The notes under the pieces are model-generated. The model saw only the letters and a list, made by a program, of their open reading frames with translations. It ran no database searches and had not been told where the DNA came from. A program made the translations under genes and the position numbers. From contig NZ_CP126257.1 in the NCBI RefSeq assembly GCF_003234175.2, forward strand, positions 2,170,001 to 2,234,000: a DNA stretch of 64,000 bases. The letters are read 5' to 3'. This document shows positions 34,675 to 42,812 of the stretch, piece after piece; within the stretch, counting starts at the first letter, position 1; each line of letters starts with the position of its first letter. This DNA comes from Curtobacterium sp. MCSS17_007 (lineage in GTDB: Bacteria > Actinomycetota > Actinomycetes > Actinomycetales > Microbacteriaceae).

Positions 34675-35118
34675 AGGCGTGGTACTCCCGTAGCTGCTCG
34701 GGCGACAGACGACGTTCTCGGACGAGACTGTCGAGGGCAACATCTCCAGAGTCGGCGATGACATCGATGTACTGAGCCAGGACGCTGTGGTGTCGGGCCG
34801 GGCTCCCGACGCCCCCGGTCTCCGGTACCGGTCACGTGAGGCCGGTCACCTCGGCAGGGCGTGCGTCCCGCTCTGCCCGCACGATCACCCAGTCGCCGTG
34901 GACCCGGTTCGGTTGAGTCACCGTCGTTGATCCAGCTCGTTGATGACACACGCGGCGTGGACATCACCGTGAGGCTGACCGAACACAGCACCCGGGCGAG
35001 CGTCCAGATTGCCCCGACATCGCCTCCTGTGCGGATCCGAGCCACAGCGCGCTCGTCGCTCGATCGAAGGAGATCCTGCCGCACCGTACCGACGAGGGAC
35101 CCAGAGGAGCGTGTCCGA
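34643..35118 (-). pseudogene. Decayed coding remnants on the minus strand
   Basis: This stretch of more than 300 bases has no intact gene apart from the end of the plus-strand TNT-like gene. On the minus strand short coding-like pieces appear in different frames: VRQDLLRSSDERAVARIRTG, NRVHGDWVIVRAERDARPAE, and a last piece HHSVLAQYIDVIADSGDVAL..LSPEQLREYHAFSLRLHAPAR ending at 34643 without a start codon. They suggest one or two genes destroyed by indels, probably another immunity-type gene given the neighbours. This is a by-eye reading and could be partly chance. Confidence 0.35.
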
Positions 35119-35844
35119 TCATGCAGCGCGGATGATCTCGGTGACCTCGTTGGCCTCGAGAGTCGCCCACACCTCACGCACTGCCGTTTCGGAGTCCAGG
35201 GCGTCGTCGGCTGTGAGGTAGCTGCCTCCGTCCGCTCGCTCGACCCGCACTCCAGACGTCGACGTCTCGACGGTCCCAAGCCGATCCGAAACCCAGGTGC
35301 GCTGCCCGATCACCGGTGCGAACTTGCCTCGTCCTTCGGAGGCGATTGCTCCAGCGTCGTCGGACACCGCTGCGGAGTCGGGGTTCCAAGCTCGAGCGAG
35401 TCCGCGGAGGACACCCTCGGCGAGATCTGCGTCGATCGACAGACGGTTCGCTTCCCGCAGCGGCCCAGCGATGGTGATCTGAACCCCGTTCGCCGGCATG
35501 CGACGGACGATCTTCGCGGACCCGACCCGGAAGCGGATCGAGATGAACCCTGCGCTCCCCTCTCGCGCGAGACCGAGCACGTAGCCGCGCAGTGGGAACT
35601 CGAGGCCCTCGGCGTCCCGGAAAGCGTGGGCGGACAGGATGGGCGTGAGTGACGAAGGGTCGGTGGACACGACGCGGTCGTCTTCCTCGACGAGCGCCCA
35701 TCGGCCACCGGCTCCGAGGAGTTCGTCGTAGGCAGCGACCTGGACAGCGATGCGCTCTGCCAGTGCTGCGGGCTCCTCTCCACGCGCATCCCACACGGCT
35801 CGAGCCGTCACCTGAGTCGTCCGTGACCAAGACGGGAAGGGCAT
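35119..35844 (-). CDS. Immunity-like protein (Imm52-like), intact copy
   Basis: 241 residues, ATG at 35844, 7 nt after the stop of the short ORF before it. Motifs shared with the frameshifted paralogue at 33103: Gly-Ala-Gly (LLGAGGRWALVEEDD), GFISIRFRVGS, ARAWNPDSA, PVIGQRTWVSDRLGTV and LTADDALDSETAVREVW. The pattern of a short acidic protein with a GQRTWVS core near polymorphic toxins recalls the Imm52 group, but I cannot confirm the family by search. It has no signal peptide and no membrane segment, so a cytosolic partner is expected. Confidence 0.65.
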   Translation of the reverse strand: MPFPSWSRTTQVTARAVWDARGEEPAALAERIAVQVAAYDELLGAGGRWALVEEDDRVVSTDPSSLTPILSAHAFRDAEGLEFPLRGYVLGLAREGSAGFISIRFRVGSAKIVRRMPANGVQITIAGPLREANRLSIDADLAEGVLRGLARAWNPDSAAVSDDAGAIASEGRGKFAPVIGQRTWVSDRLGTVETSTSGVRVERADGGSYLTADDALDSETAVREVWATLEANEVTEIIRAA

Positions 35845-35851
35845 GGACCGG

Positions 35852-36133
35852 CTACTCCGTTCTCATCGGCGCAAAGATGACCGTCAGATCATCTCCCTGG
35901 GCTCCCGCTCCGCGAAGCAAGCGACGGACAGTGTCCGCGGCGTACGGATCAGACACGTGCCATGCTCGACGAGCGCTGTCCGAAAGCGCTGCGAGCTGAA
36001 CTTCAGCCTGCTCGATCATCCTCGAGATCCGCTTGCTTCAGCCGGGATCGGCTTGGTGCGCCAACGCGATCGCTCGGCTGGACACCTTGGCATCGAGGAA
36101 GACCTCCTGCGGCGGATGACCCTGCTTGGTCAT
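35852..36133 (-). pseudogene. Small ORF interrupted by an in-frame TGA
   Basis: From ATG at 36133 the frame reads MTKQGHPPQEVFLDAKVSSRAIALAHQADPG, then TGA at 36038-36040. It continues in the same frame as SKRISRMIEQAEVQLAALSDSARRAWHVSDPYAAD to a TAG at 35852. The downstream half could restart at ATG 36019. Its stop is 7 nt before the immunity-like gene, as in an operon. I do not recognise the product. The whole would be 93 residues if the TGA were sense. A nonsense mutation in a small toxin- or immunity-associated gene is the simplest explanation. About 160 bp further upstream (36134-36296) I see nothing but a 7-bp-stem hairpin at 36171-36195. Confidence 0.45.
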
Positions 36134-36296
36134 GTCATCGATCCCACCCTCGCGCCGTCTTCGGCGAACTGACGGCACTCCGGCATTCTGCCGTCCGCTC
36201 GACGCCTGCAACATGCGCCTGGTAGTCGGCCCGAGACGACTCGGGTCACGCGGACGCCGGACGTGTTCAGCTCACCTTGCGCCGAACGGAGTCGCA

Positions 36297-36812
36297 CTAC
36301 TTACTGCCTACCAACCGTCCCGGGTCGACGGAGTCGACCACCGCCAGGACTTCGGGCAGGGAACGACTCCGCACCCATGCAAGCTGACAGACGAGCGTTG
36401 AGGCCTCGTCGGAGAGCGCCCGCGCAACGTGATCTACGCCCCCGTTGTCCCATCGCAGGACCTTCCCGGGGTAGTCCTCGAGGACGACCACCCCATCGGG
36501 AACAGTCGCCAGACCGTCGAACCACAGGGCGGGATTACGCCGTGCCCCTTCCCAGAGCAGCACGAATCGCTCCGCATCGTCGAGCCGACTGAACTCGGCA
36601 AGCGCCCAGGAGCTGCCCCTGTCGCGGGTTTCGAAGGCAAACCCCGAACCGGTGACCGCAATACGGAAGGTCGTCTCCAGCGTGCCGTACTCGAAGAGGA
36701 CGGAGTTCCCTCGTCTCACTCCCGGAGCGGAGGACAGATCGGGCGGTTCGTTGCCCACGAATTCGCCAAGGAGGTCAGCATCCTCTTGCTCGAGGTCGTC
36801 GTGATCAGTCAA
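36297..36812 (-). CDS. Probable immunity protein for the TNT toxin (Imm61/IFT-like)
   Basis: 171 residues. The TTG start at 36812 overlaps the toxin stop by 8 nt, so toxin and antidote are co-translated. The core reads VLFEYGTLETTFRIAVTGSGFAFETRDRGSSWALAEFSRLDDAERFVLLW, a pattern I associate with IFT (Rv3902c)-like immunity proteins of about the same length. The mycobacterial IFT binds the TNT domain and blocks NAD+ hydrolysis. Position directly behind the toxin and size support the role; family membership is by memory of the pattern, not by search. Confidence 0.72.
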   Translation of the reverse strand: MTDHDDLEQEDADLLGEFVGNEPPDLSSAPGVRRGNSVLFEYGTLETTFRIAVTGSGFAFETRDRGSSWALAEFSRLDDAERFVLLWEGARRNPALWFDGLATVPDGVVVLEDYPGKVLRWDNGGVDHVARALSDEASTLVCQLAWVRSRSLPEVLAVVDSVDPGRLVGSK

Positions 36813-39168
36813 GAGTGAACGCCGTTCTCTTCAACATCGGCAAGACACCGGCCCCCGGGTTGCCCTTGAGCATCAAGTCGGCCCCGACCGGTTTTCCGAA
36901 TCGATCCATGACCTGGACCTGCAGCCCCCCACCGGGCTGGCCGAAGGCCGCATCGATCCGGCTCACCTGAACCTTGTATCCGTTGGTCTTCATCGCGTCC
37001 GTGTCCATCTCGAAGACGGAGTACGGATCTCTGAGGTTCGTCGGAGGAAGACCTCGCTGTTCGAATGACGTTCCCGGGAACGAGAAGTACGTCCCGGTGT
37101 CTCTGCCCATTCGGTCGATGGTCGTCGAGTAGTACTGGCCGAAAACGGTCGGGTCCTTGAACTCGATCCGCGACCCCGAGACTGCGCCGTCATTCCCCGG
37201 GTAACGGGGCGTGTCGTCTGGTTTGATGTAGCGCTCGACGTAGTCCTGACGAGTCAGCGGAGTTCCGTCCGCATGGTGGCCGTAGTACCCGTCGGGGCCC
37301 GACCCGGTCGTCACGAGCTGTTCGGTTGCCGGGTTCACGTGACCGTCACCGCCGTGCGGGGCCACGTACAACGGGTCGCCCGGCGCAGCGTAGTTCGGGT
37401 TGAAGGCGCCGTGGTCGAGGCGCGGCTTGCCGTAGTCGGAATCGATCGGGGAGCCGCTGTGCCCGACGTCGCGAACGCCGACGGGGAGATCAGCGCCGGG
37501 GCGCGTCAGGTCGTCCGTGAGCGTCGTACCGCCGGGCCCGGCGTGGTTCGCGACGCCGTCGCCGTACGGCACCTTGCCGAACGACTCGGTCGGATCGACC
37601 TGGTGTCCGCGATCAGGCATCCCCCCAGCGGTCTCGCCGCCGGCATCGGTCCCGTGCCCACCGCCGCCGGACGATCCCCCGGACCCGCCCGTCGGCACAC
37701 CGGTCCCGTGACCACCGCCACCGCTCGACCCCGCCTCGGAACCGCCCCCGTGCACGGTGGTGCTCTCCCCGTGGCCGCCACCGACCATCGCCGGCTCACG
37801 CTCGGGCGTCGGCGCGTTCGACTCCGCCCCCTCCGTGTGCGCGCGGGCGCTCGCGTTCGCCTGCGCCTGCACGTGCGCATCGGCCGCCGCGTCCGCCGCC
37901 CCCTCGCTCCGCGCCGCAGGCCCGTCGACCGTGCTGTCCGCATCGGCGTGTGACCCGTGCCGCCACTCGTTGAGGTCGATTCTGAACTCCGCGATCCTCG
38001 TCCTGAAGGTGTCGGGGAGGTGCTCGAAGCCGTTCGTCAGCACACCCTTGAGGTCGCCGAGGTTCGGCAGGACCTTGGTCAGACCCCTCGACGCCCAGGC
38101 TCCGGCGTCCACGAGGTCCAGGGCCTTCCCCGCCTTGCTGATCGCCGAGGCGACCTCGCCGGTCCGCCCGACCGCCCCCACCTTGCTCGCGACGCCGAAG
38201 AACGGGATGACGATCGACACGACGTTCCAGCCGCTCTCACCGAGCGCCGTCCCGGGGTCGTCGGCCCACTTGTCCCACGCCAGGGTGCCCTTGAGCAGCC
38301 CGCCCCACCCGGCCTTCGCGGCGTCGCCGTTCCACCACTCGTTCGACTCCTTGTCGTACCCGATCAAGGAGCCGAGACTCTTCCAGGTGTCGACGAAGTT
38401 GTCGCCGCTCCACTTCCAGTCGCGGAAGCCGATCAGTTCGCCGATGCCGCCGAGGGTCCCGACGATGACGCCGTCCCAGACGACACCCTTCACCAGGTGC
38501 GGCAGGAACCACGTCGTCTTCTCGGCGCACGACTCGTTGCGCGACTCAGCGGTGCCCCACGGCAACTGCGTGCCCATCGGGAGTTCGTCGTAGCCGTAGC
38601 CGAGCGCGTCGTCGCCGGACCCGGTGATGGCGTGCAGTGCCGGCAGGCCGCTCAGCGAACGGATGGCGTTCGCGCACTTGCGCTCGGCGGCCTGGTACTC
38701 GACGACGCGGTTCGCGACGCCGTTGATGATGTCGTTGTTCTCGCCGTTGAGGGTCTCGTCCTGGTCCCAGCTCTCGGTCTGCGTGACCGGGCCGTCCATC
38801 GTCTGGATGGTCTGCGGCTGGAACGCGGCGACGTCCCGCTGCAGCTGCTCGGCCCGCGTGACGTAGGCCTTGAGCGCAGCGACGATCGGGGTGGCTTCCT
38901 CGACGAATGTGTCGAGCGCCTTCGCGGCGGAGTCGAGGTCGTCGCCGAACGTCGTGCCCTGCGGCCCGATCGGCGTCATGACGTCGAAGAGCTCCTGGTC
39001 GCTCGGCCCTTCGTACGAGCCGGAGATCGCGCTCCACGCGGTGACGATGTCGGCGGTGCCGTCCCGGACCGCGGACGCGACCGACCGCAGCGAGGTCGCA
39101 CCGGCGGTGATGCCCTCGAGCTGCACGTCGGTGTACGGGATCTCCCCGCTCTTGACGACGGCGTTCAC
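36805..39168 (-). CDS. CpnT-like type VII substrate with C-terminal TNT (NAD+ glycohydrolase) toxin domain
   Basis: 787 residues, GTG start at 39168 overlapping the previous stop. Residues 1-200 are helical and WXG-like (YTDVQLEGITAGATSLRSVASAVRDGTADIV..SYEGPSDQELF). At about 225-350 there are two hydrophobic segments (VVWDGVIVGTLGGIGELIGF, VSIVIPFFGVASKVGAVG). Residues 425-530 are an Ala/His/Gly-rich linker with repeated GGGGHGT. The C-terminal ~165 residues match TNT: TIDRMGRDTGTYFSFPGTSFEQRGLPP and IDAAFGQPGGGLQVQV, keeping the Arg and Gln motifs. TNT hydrolyses NAD+ and kills target cells. The layout parallels mycobacterial CpnT. Secretion by the adjacent EccC/EccD system is inferred. Confidence 0.83.
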   Translation of the reverse strand: MNAVVKSGEIPYTDVQLEGITAGATSLRSVASAVRDGTADIVTAWSAISGSYEGPSDQELFDVMTPIGPQGTTFGDDLDSAAKALDTFVEEATPIVAALKAYVTRAEQLQRDVAAFQPQTIQTMDGPVTQTESWDQDETLNGENNDIINGVANRVVEYQAAERKCANAIRSLSGLPALHAITGSGDDALGYGYDELPMGTQLPWGTAESRNESCAEKTTWFLPHLVKGVVWDGVIVGTLGGIGELIGFRDWKWSGDNFVDTWKSLGSLIGYDKESNEWWNGDAAKAGWGGLLKGTLAWDKWADDPGTALGESGWNVVSIVIPFFGVASKVGAVGRTGEVASAISKAGKALDLVDAGAWASRGLTKVLPNLGDLKGVLTNGFEHLPDTFRTRIAEFRIDLNEWRHGSHADADSTVDGPAARSEGAADAAADAHVQAQANASARAHTEGAESNAPTPEREPAMVGGGHGESTTVHGGGSEAGSSGGGGHGTGVPTGGSGGSSGGGGHGTDAGGETAGGMPDRGHQVDPTESFGKVPYGDGVANHAGPGGTTLTDDLTRPGADLPVGVRDVGHSGSPIDSDYGKPRLDHGAFNPNYAAPGDPLYVAPHGGDGHVNPATEQLVTTGSGPDGYYGHHADGTPLTRQDYVERYIKPDDTPRYPGNDGAVSGSRIEFKDPTVFGQYYSTTIDRMGRDTGTYFSFPGTSFEQRGLPPTNLRDPYSVFEMDTDAMKTNGYKVQVSRIDAAFGQPGGGLQVQVMDRFGKPVGADLMLKGNPGAGVLPMLKRTAFTLD

Positions 39169-39548
39169 CGGTCGAACATCCCGTCGAACGCGGTGAAGTT
39201 CCCGTCCTTCGACGCGGCGATCGCGTTCGCCTGCGCGGTCGAAGCCCCCATCTCGTCATCCCCCTCGACGATGGCGCGGGTCGCGCCCGCGGCGCCGTAC
39301 AGCGACGCCTGGATCCGGTCCTGGATCCCCGTCAGCATGTCCTGCCGGTGTTCGAAGAACCCGGCGAGCGCCTCGCCGATGACCTGTGACTGCGCAGCGG
39401 TCGCCGCGTCCTGCACCACGGTGGCGACGCCCTGGACGGACCCGTCCTCGGATCCGCCCAGGGCGTCGTTCATCGTCGTGGTCCTGGACGCGACGTCCTG
39501 CAGCACGGCCTCGACCCCCGCGGGATCGACCCGCCAGCCGTCGACCAC
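39165..39548 (-). CDS. Small ESX-type partner protein upstream of the TNT toxin
   Basis: 127 residues from GTG at 39548, one base after the previous stop. Predominantly helical (VDPAGVEAVLQDVASRTTTMNDALG..QVIGEALAGFFEHRQDMLTGIQDRIQASLYGAAGATRAIVEGDDEM). It ends NFTAFDGMFDR, and its stop overlaps the toxin start (GTGA). The length and helix-turn-helix shape suggest a DUF6507-like or ESX-type chaperone/partner that forms a complex with the toxin N-terminus for export. I do not recognise a specific family. Confidence 0.72.
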   Translation of the reverse strand: MVDGWRVDPAGVEAVLQDVASRTTTMNDALGGSEDGSVQGVATVVQDAATAAQSQVIGEALAGFFEHRQDMLTGIQDRIQASLYGAAGATRAIVEGDDEMGASTAQANAIAASKDGNFTAFDGMFDR

Positions 39549-39549
39549 G

Positions 39550-39867
39550 TCAGCCGATGTTGCCGACGGCCGACTTCGCCTTGCTGATCGCTGCCTGCGC
39601 CGACTCGTCGTTCGACTGCAGCGAGGAGCGCAGCGTGGCGATGATCTGCTTGACCTCGCCCGCGACGGTGTTCCACCGCTGCTCCTTGGCGTGGTACTCG
39701 TCGGAGACGCCGTCGGCCTGGTAGTCGGCCATCGCTGCCTTGACGTCGGAGTCACGCTGCGCGATGAGCGCCTCGAGCTGCGCCGCCACGGCGTTGAAGT
39801 TGTCCTGCGCGTTCTGCGACGCCGCGACGTCGTAGTCGCGACGGTCTGCCTGGTTGCCACCGCTCAT
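39550..39867 (-). CDS. WXG100-like protein
   Basis: 105 residues, ATG at 39867 with GGGAG upstream. Two long amphipathic helices are broken around a W-containing turn, EQRWNTVAGEVKQIIATLRSS, in place of the classical WxG. The charged N-terminus is NQADRRDYDVAASQNAQDNFNAVAAQLEAL. It is small, acidic and lacks a signal peptide, as in EsxA/EsxB proteins exported by type VII systems as helical-hairpin dimers. Likely partner: the 111-residue protein encoded just upstream. Confidence 0.78.
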   Translation of the reverse strand: MSGGNQADRRDYDVAASQNAQDNFNAVAAQLEALIAQRDSDVKAAMADYQADGVSDEYHAKEQRWNTVAGEVKQIIATLRSSLQSNDESAQAAISKAKSAVGNIG

Positions 39868-39896
39868 GGTGTGTGCTCCCTCTCCCCGGAGTTCCG

Positions 39897-40232
39897 TCAG
39901 GCGCGGCCGCTGAAGCGGGCCGCGTCGAAGTTCGAGCTGCCCTCGAGCGAGCTCGTGGACTGCGCCATGTCCTGGTCGCCCTCCTGGAACGAGCGGTCCA
40001 TGCCCGAGATGCCCTGGAGCACGCTCGCGAGCGCACCGTTCAGCTCGTTGGCGATGGTGTCCGTCTCGGACTTGAAGCGGTCGAACGCGGCACGTCCGGC
40101 GCCGTTGAACCGTCCCTGGAGCGGCTCGGCCGAGTCGGCCAGCTTGCGGACCAGGGTCCCCAGGTCACCGGAAGCGCCGGACGTCTGCTTGGTCAGGTTG
40201 GTGAGGACCTGTGCCCCCATTGCGAACTTCAT
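39897..40232 (-). CDS. WXG100-like protein (EsxA-type)
   Basis: 111 residues, ATG at 40232 behind AGAGGA. Pattern: helix (VLTNLTKQTSGASGDLGTLVRKLADSAEPLQ), turn GRFNGAGRAAFDRF at the WxG position (aromatic + G), then a second helix (KSETDTIANELNGALASVLQGISGMDRSFQ) and a short tail DMAQSTSSLEGSSNFDAARF. It is the first gene of the minus-strand toxin operon, directly divergent from the secretion machinery genes. It is expected to be a secreted partner of the neighbouring WXG100-like protein. Confidence 0.82.
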   Translation of the reverse strand: MKFAMGAQVLTNLTKQTSGASGDLGTLVRKLADSAEPLQGRFNGAGRAAFDRFKSETDTIANELNGALASVLQGISGMDRSFQEGDQDMAQSTSSLEGSSNFDAARFSGRA

Positions 40233-40288
40233 CGCTCATCCTCTCTGTCCTTCCCCCCACCCCTGTACGGGTGACAGCGAACGTGTGC

Positions 40289-40317
40289 AGCCTAGACCAC
40301 CGCGCGCGACCCGTCAC
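40289..40317 (-). promoter_or_regulatory. Putative promoter of the WXG100/toxin operon
   Basis: On the minus strand GTGACG (40312-40317) and TAGGCT (40289-40294) are spaced by 17 bp and give a leader of about 50 nt with an AGAGGA ribosome-binding site. It lies in the 129-bp divergent gap shared with the secretion machinery genes. Confidence 0.45.
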
Positions 40318-40361
40318 GTCCCCCGTCTGACATGATCGGTGGTGCCGACGGGAGGTGAGGC

Positions 40362-41468
40362 ATGTCGTCGATCGTGGTCGAGACCGTGGTCCCCGTGATG
40401 ACCTGTGGTCACTGCGGGGCGCCGTCGACGCAGGGGCAGCGGTTCTGCACGGACTGCGGCACACTGCTCGGCCGTACCGTCGCCGCGTCGGAGTACGACG
40501 CCCTGCGCGACGTCGCCGTCGCCCGCGCGGGCACCGTCGCGGTCGCACGACTGGTCGACGTCGTCGTCTGCCTGCTCGGTGGCGCCGCGGGCGCCGCCCT
40601 CCTCTTCCTCGCCCACACGGCGGTCCCGTCGTCCGACGCGGTCGGCACCACGATCGCCGGAGCGCTGCTCGGCGTCGTCGTGACGGCCGCGATCGTGGTG
40701 GCCCGCGCCTCCAGGACGGGTCGTGGTCCCGGCGGCGTCCTCCTCGCCACCCGCGTCGTCGACGTGGACGACGCGCTGCCCGCCGGGCCGTTCCGCCAGC
40801 TGACCCGCATCGGTCGCGGCGCACGCCGCGCGTCCGGCTCCGGCCCCTGGGCCGCCGCGACCGGCACGCTCACCGCCGCCCTCCGGCTCGGCCGCGAGCC
40901 GCTCTCGCCGGCACTGCCGCCCCTCGGGACGGCGTTCGGTGCGGCAGCGTCCGCGGGCGTGCGTCCGGGCTCCGCACCGGCGCGCGACCAGCCTGGAGGC
41001 CCGGTGCCGGTCGGCCTCGACGCCACGCGACGGTCGGTGGGCGCGTACACGGCCCTCGCCGGCTTCGACGCGGTGCCCGCACCGGCTGCACCGGCTGCAC
41101 CGGCCGCGCTGCCCCTCGACGAGTCGATCCCGGCGGACGCCGTCGTGCTCCGCTTCGAGCAGGGTGCCGTCCACTGGTTCCACGGGACATGCGTCGTCGG
41201 ACGCAACCCCGAGGCGGAACCCGGCGTCGCAACGGTCGCGGTACCCGACCTGTCCCGGACGCTGTCGAAGACCCACGTCGCGCTCGTGCAGGCCGCCGGC
41301 GCGGTCGTGCTCCGCGACCTCGGTTCGACGAACGGCACGACCGTGGTGCGTCCCGACGGCTCCTTCGAGGTCCTCGTCTCCGGCGTGGACCTCGTGGTGG
41401 ACGGCGGCTCGACCGTCCGCATCGGTGACCACGCCTTCTCGGTCGTCCGCACCGGAGCGGCGTCGTGA
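40362..41468 (+). CDS. Zinc-ribbon/membrane/FHA-domain protein of the type VII locus
   Basis: 368 residues. An N-terminal zinc ribbon CGHCGAPSTQGQRFCTDCG (about 15-33) is followed by two hydrophobic helices resembling an RDD-type membrane pair, a Pro/Ala-rich linker with PAAPAAPAA repeats, and a C-terminal FHA domain. The FHA domain reads VVGRNPEAEPG..VPDLSRTLSKTHVAL..VVLRDLGSTNGTTVV, with the phosphothreonine-binding Arg/Ser/Asn residues. FHA proteins read Ser/Thr phosphorylation and are common partners of type VII systems. It leads the plus-strand operon and overlaps the next gene by 4 nt. Confidence 0.86.
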   Translation: MSSIVVETVVPVMTCGHCGAPSTQGQRFCTDCGTLLGRTVAASEYDALRDVAVARAGTVAVARLVDVVVCLLGGAAGAALLFLAHTAVPSSDAVGTTIAGALLGVVVTAAIVVARASRTGRGPGGVLLATRVVDVDDALPAGPFRQLTRIGRGARRASGSGPWAAATGTLTAALRLGREPLSPALPPLGTAFGAAASAGVRPGSAPARDQPGGPVPVGLDATRRSVGAYTALAGFDAVPAPAAPAAPAALPLDESIPADAVVLRFEQGAVHWFHGTCVVGRNPEAEPGVATVAVPDLSRTLSKTHVALVQAAGAVVLRDLGSTNGTTVVRPDGSFEVLVSGVDLVVDGGSTVRIGDHAFSVVRTGAAS

Positions 41469-42580
41469 GCCCGTCCGCGGCCCGGCGGACGGACCCGACG
41501 GACGACCGTCCGCCGGCGCGGCACCCGCTCCTCGACTCCGTCGGTGACGGCAGCGTGCGCATCGAGAGCCGGGCTGCCGTCGTGCGGCTCGGGCGGGCGC
41601 AGGCCGACCTGCTCGGACGCGCCGCGGACGTCGGAGCGCGGCCGATCCTCGTGACCGACGGCCTGTCCGTCGTGACCGAGGCCTTCCGGCAGGCGCTGCT
41701 CGACGCGGGCGGCGCATGGGTCGTCCGCGGTGACGACGGCCTGCGGAACGGGCTCGACGGCCGTCGACTCGACGCGTTCCCGGACGCCGTGCTGACCGGG
41801 CCGCCGCGGTCGGTCGACGAGGTCGCGGTCAGCTTCCTCCGCCCGGTCGCGCCGACCGCCGACCAGGTCGTGGTCTCGGTGTCGGTGCGACACCGTGCCG
41901 CCGCGGAGACCGTGCTCGGCACGACGTCCGAGCTGCTCGCCACCGAGCTCGCCGGCGCGGCGCCCACGGGCTGGGGCACGCACGAGCCCGCCGGGCGCCC
42001 GTGGGACCGTCGCACGCTGACCGAGGCCGCGCGGGACCGCATGCCGGACCCGACCCGGTTCGTCGTCGTGGGATCGGCGGCGGCTCCCGTCGCGTTCACC
42101 GTCACCGCCCAGCGCACCGACCAGGGGGTCGAGGAACTCACCACGGGACTGCTCTCGGTGGGCGCGCCGGGGGACGCGGCCGCCACCGCCCGGGTCGAGG
42201 CCGTGCCGCAGGTGCTCGGACGGCTCGCCGCCACCCAGCTCCCGCTCTTCGCGCTGGTCCTGCGTCGGCCGGGTCGCGCCGACCTCGCGCAGGCGCCGCG
42301 CATGCCGTTCCCGCCCGTCCCGGTGGCCGTGCTCCTCGGGGCGCCCGCCGTCCGGCAGCTCGGGCTGGACCCCGCGGTGATGCGCGACCGCTTCGGCGCC
42401 GTCGTCGCGGGGAAGCCGCGGATCCCGGCACTCGTGCTGCCGTTCGGTCGTCACCGCGACCGCAGCCCGGTCGAGGAGCTCCGCGACCTGGTCGAGCACG
42501 TCGGGCAGGACCGGGTGGCGGAAGCGGTGGGGATGGACGAGTCGACGAGGGAACAGGTGCGGCGTGCCACGGAACAGTGA
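41465..42580 (+). CDS. DUF6177-like protein of the type VII locus
   Basis: 371 residues, GTG start at 41465 overlapping the FHA gene. It is a soluble alpha/beta protein without membrane segments (ESRAAVVRLGRAQADLLGRAADVGARPILVTDGLSVVTEAFRQAL; VPQVLGRLAATQLPLFALVLRRPGRADL). It resembles the DUF6177 proteins that accompany EccC/EccD genes in some actinobacteria. That name is from memory of the pattern. The C-terminus reads HRDRSPVEELRDLVEHVGQDRVAEAVGM. Role unknown; the overlap with both neighbours points to a structural or assembly part of the machine. Confidence 0.7.
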   Translation: MSPSAARRTDPTDDRPPARHPLLDSVGDGSVRIESRAAVVRLGRAQADLLGRAADVGARPILVTDGLSVVTEAFRQALLDAGGAWVVRGDDGLRNGLDGRRLDAFPDAVLTGPPRSVDEVAVSFLRPVAPTADQVVVSVSVRHRAAAETVLGTTSELLATELAGAAPTGWGTHEPAGRPWDRRTLTEAARDRMPDPTRFVVVGSAAAPVAFTVTAQRTDQGVEELTTGLLSVGAPGDAAATARVEAVPQVLGRLAATQLPLFALVLRRPGRADLAQAPRMPFPPVPVAVLLGAPAVRQLGLDPAVMRDRFGAVVAGKPRIPALVLPFGRHRDRSPVEELRDLVEHVGQDRVAEAVGMDESTREQVRRATEQ

Positions 42581-42812
42581 CTCGATCCTGCTCGAGAGCG
42601 TCTCGACGCACCGGCGACGGCTCCGACAGGCGTTCGTCCTCGGGCGCCTGGCCGACCGGCGGCTCGTGAACGACAACGTCAAGCGCCTCATCGGCAGCGT
42701 CGTGCTCGCGGCGGTCGTCGGGGTGGGCTGCCTCGGGTACTCGTTCGTCACGAACGCGCTCGCCCAGCAGGCCGCGCAGCAGCAGCAGCAGCAGCAACAG
42801 GAGACGAAGTGA
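42564..42812 (+). CDS. Small single-pass membrane protein with poly-Gln tail
   Basis: 82 residues. A charged N-terminus (RRRLRQAFVLGRLADRRLVNDNVKR) is followed by one membrane helix (LIGSVVLAAVVGVGCLGYSFVTNAL) and a tail AQQAAQ(8Q)ETK. It could be a minimal stand-in for the membrane stem of EccB or a similar scaffold, which is otherwise missing, but the sequence does not prove this. It overlaps DUF6177-like and eccD genes. The Gln tract is encoded by an almost pure CAG repeat. Confidence 0.75.
   Translation: MPRNSDSILLESVSTHRRRLRQAFVLGRLADRRLVNDNVKRLIGSVVLAAVVGVGCLGYSFVTNALAQQAAQQQQQQQQETK
42777..42800 (+). repeat. CAG microsatellite in a type VII gene
   Basis: Six CAG units followed by CAA CAG encode eight glutamines 9 nt before the stop. 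A pure trinucleotide run is unusual in this genome, where codons are otherwise mixed. Slippage would change tail length without a frameshift. Confidence 0.85.

Noticed and set aside
36171..36195. Hairpin GACGGCA/TGCCGTC behind the TNT immunity gene.
   Set aside because: A 7-bp stem with an 11-nt loop is expected by chance in GC-rich DNA; kept only as a note in the small-ORF entry.
41088..41110. Short direct repeat (GCACCGGCT units) in the FHA gene.
   Set aside because: It simply encodes the Pro/Ala linker PAPAAPAAPAA and needs no separate explanation.
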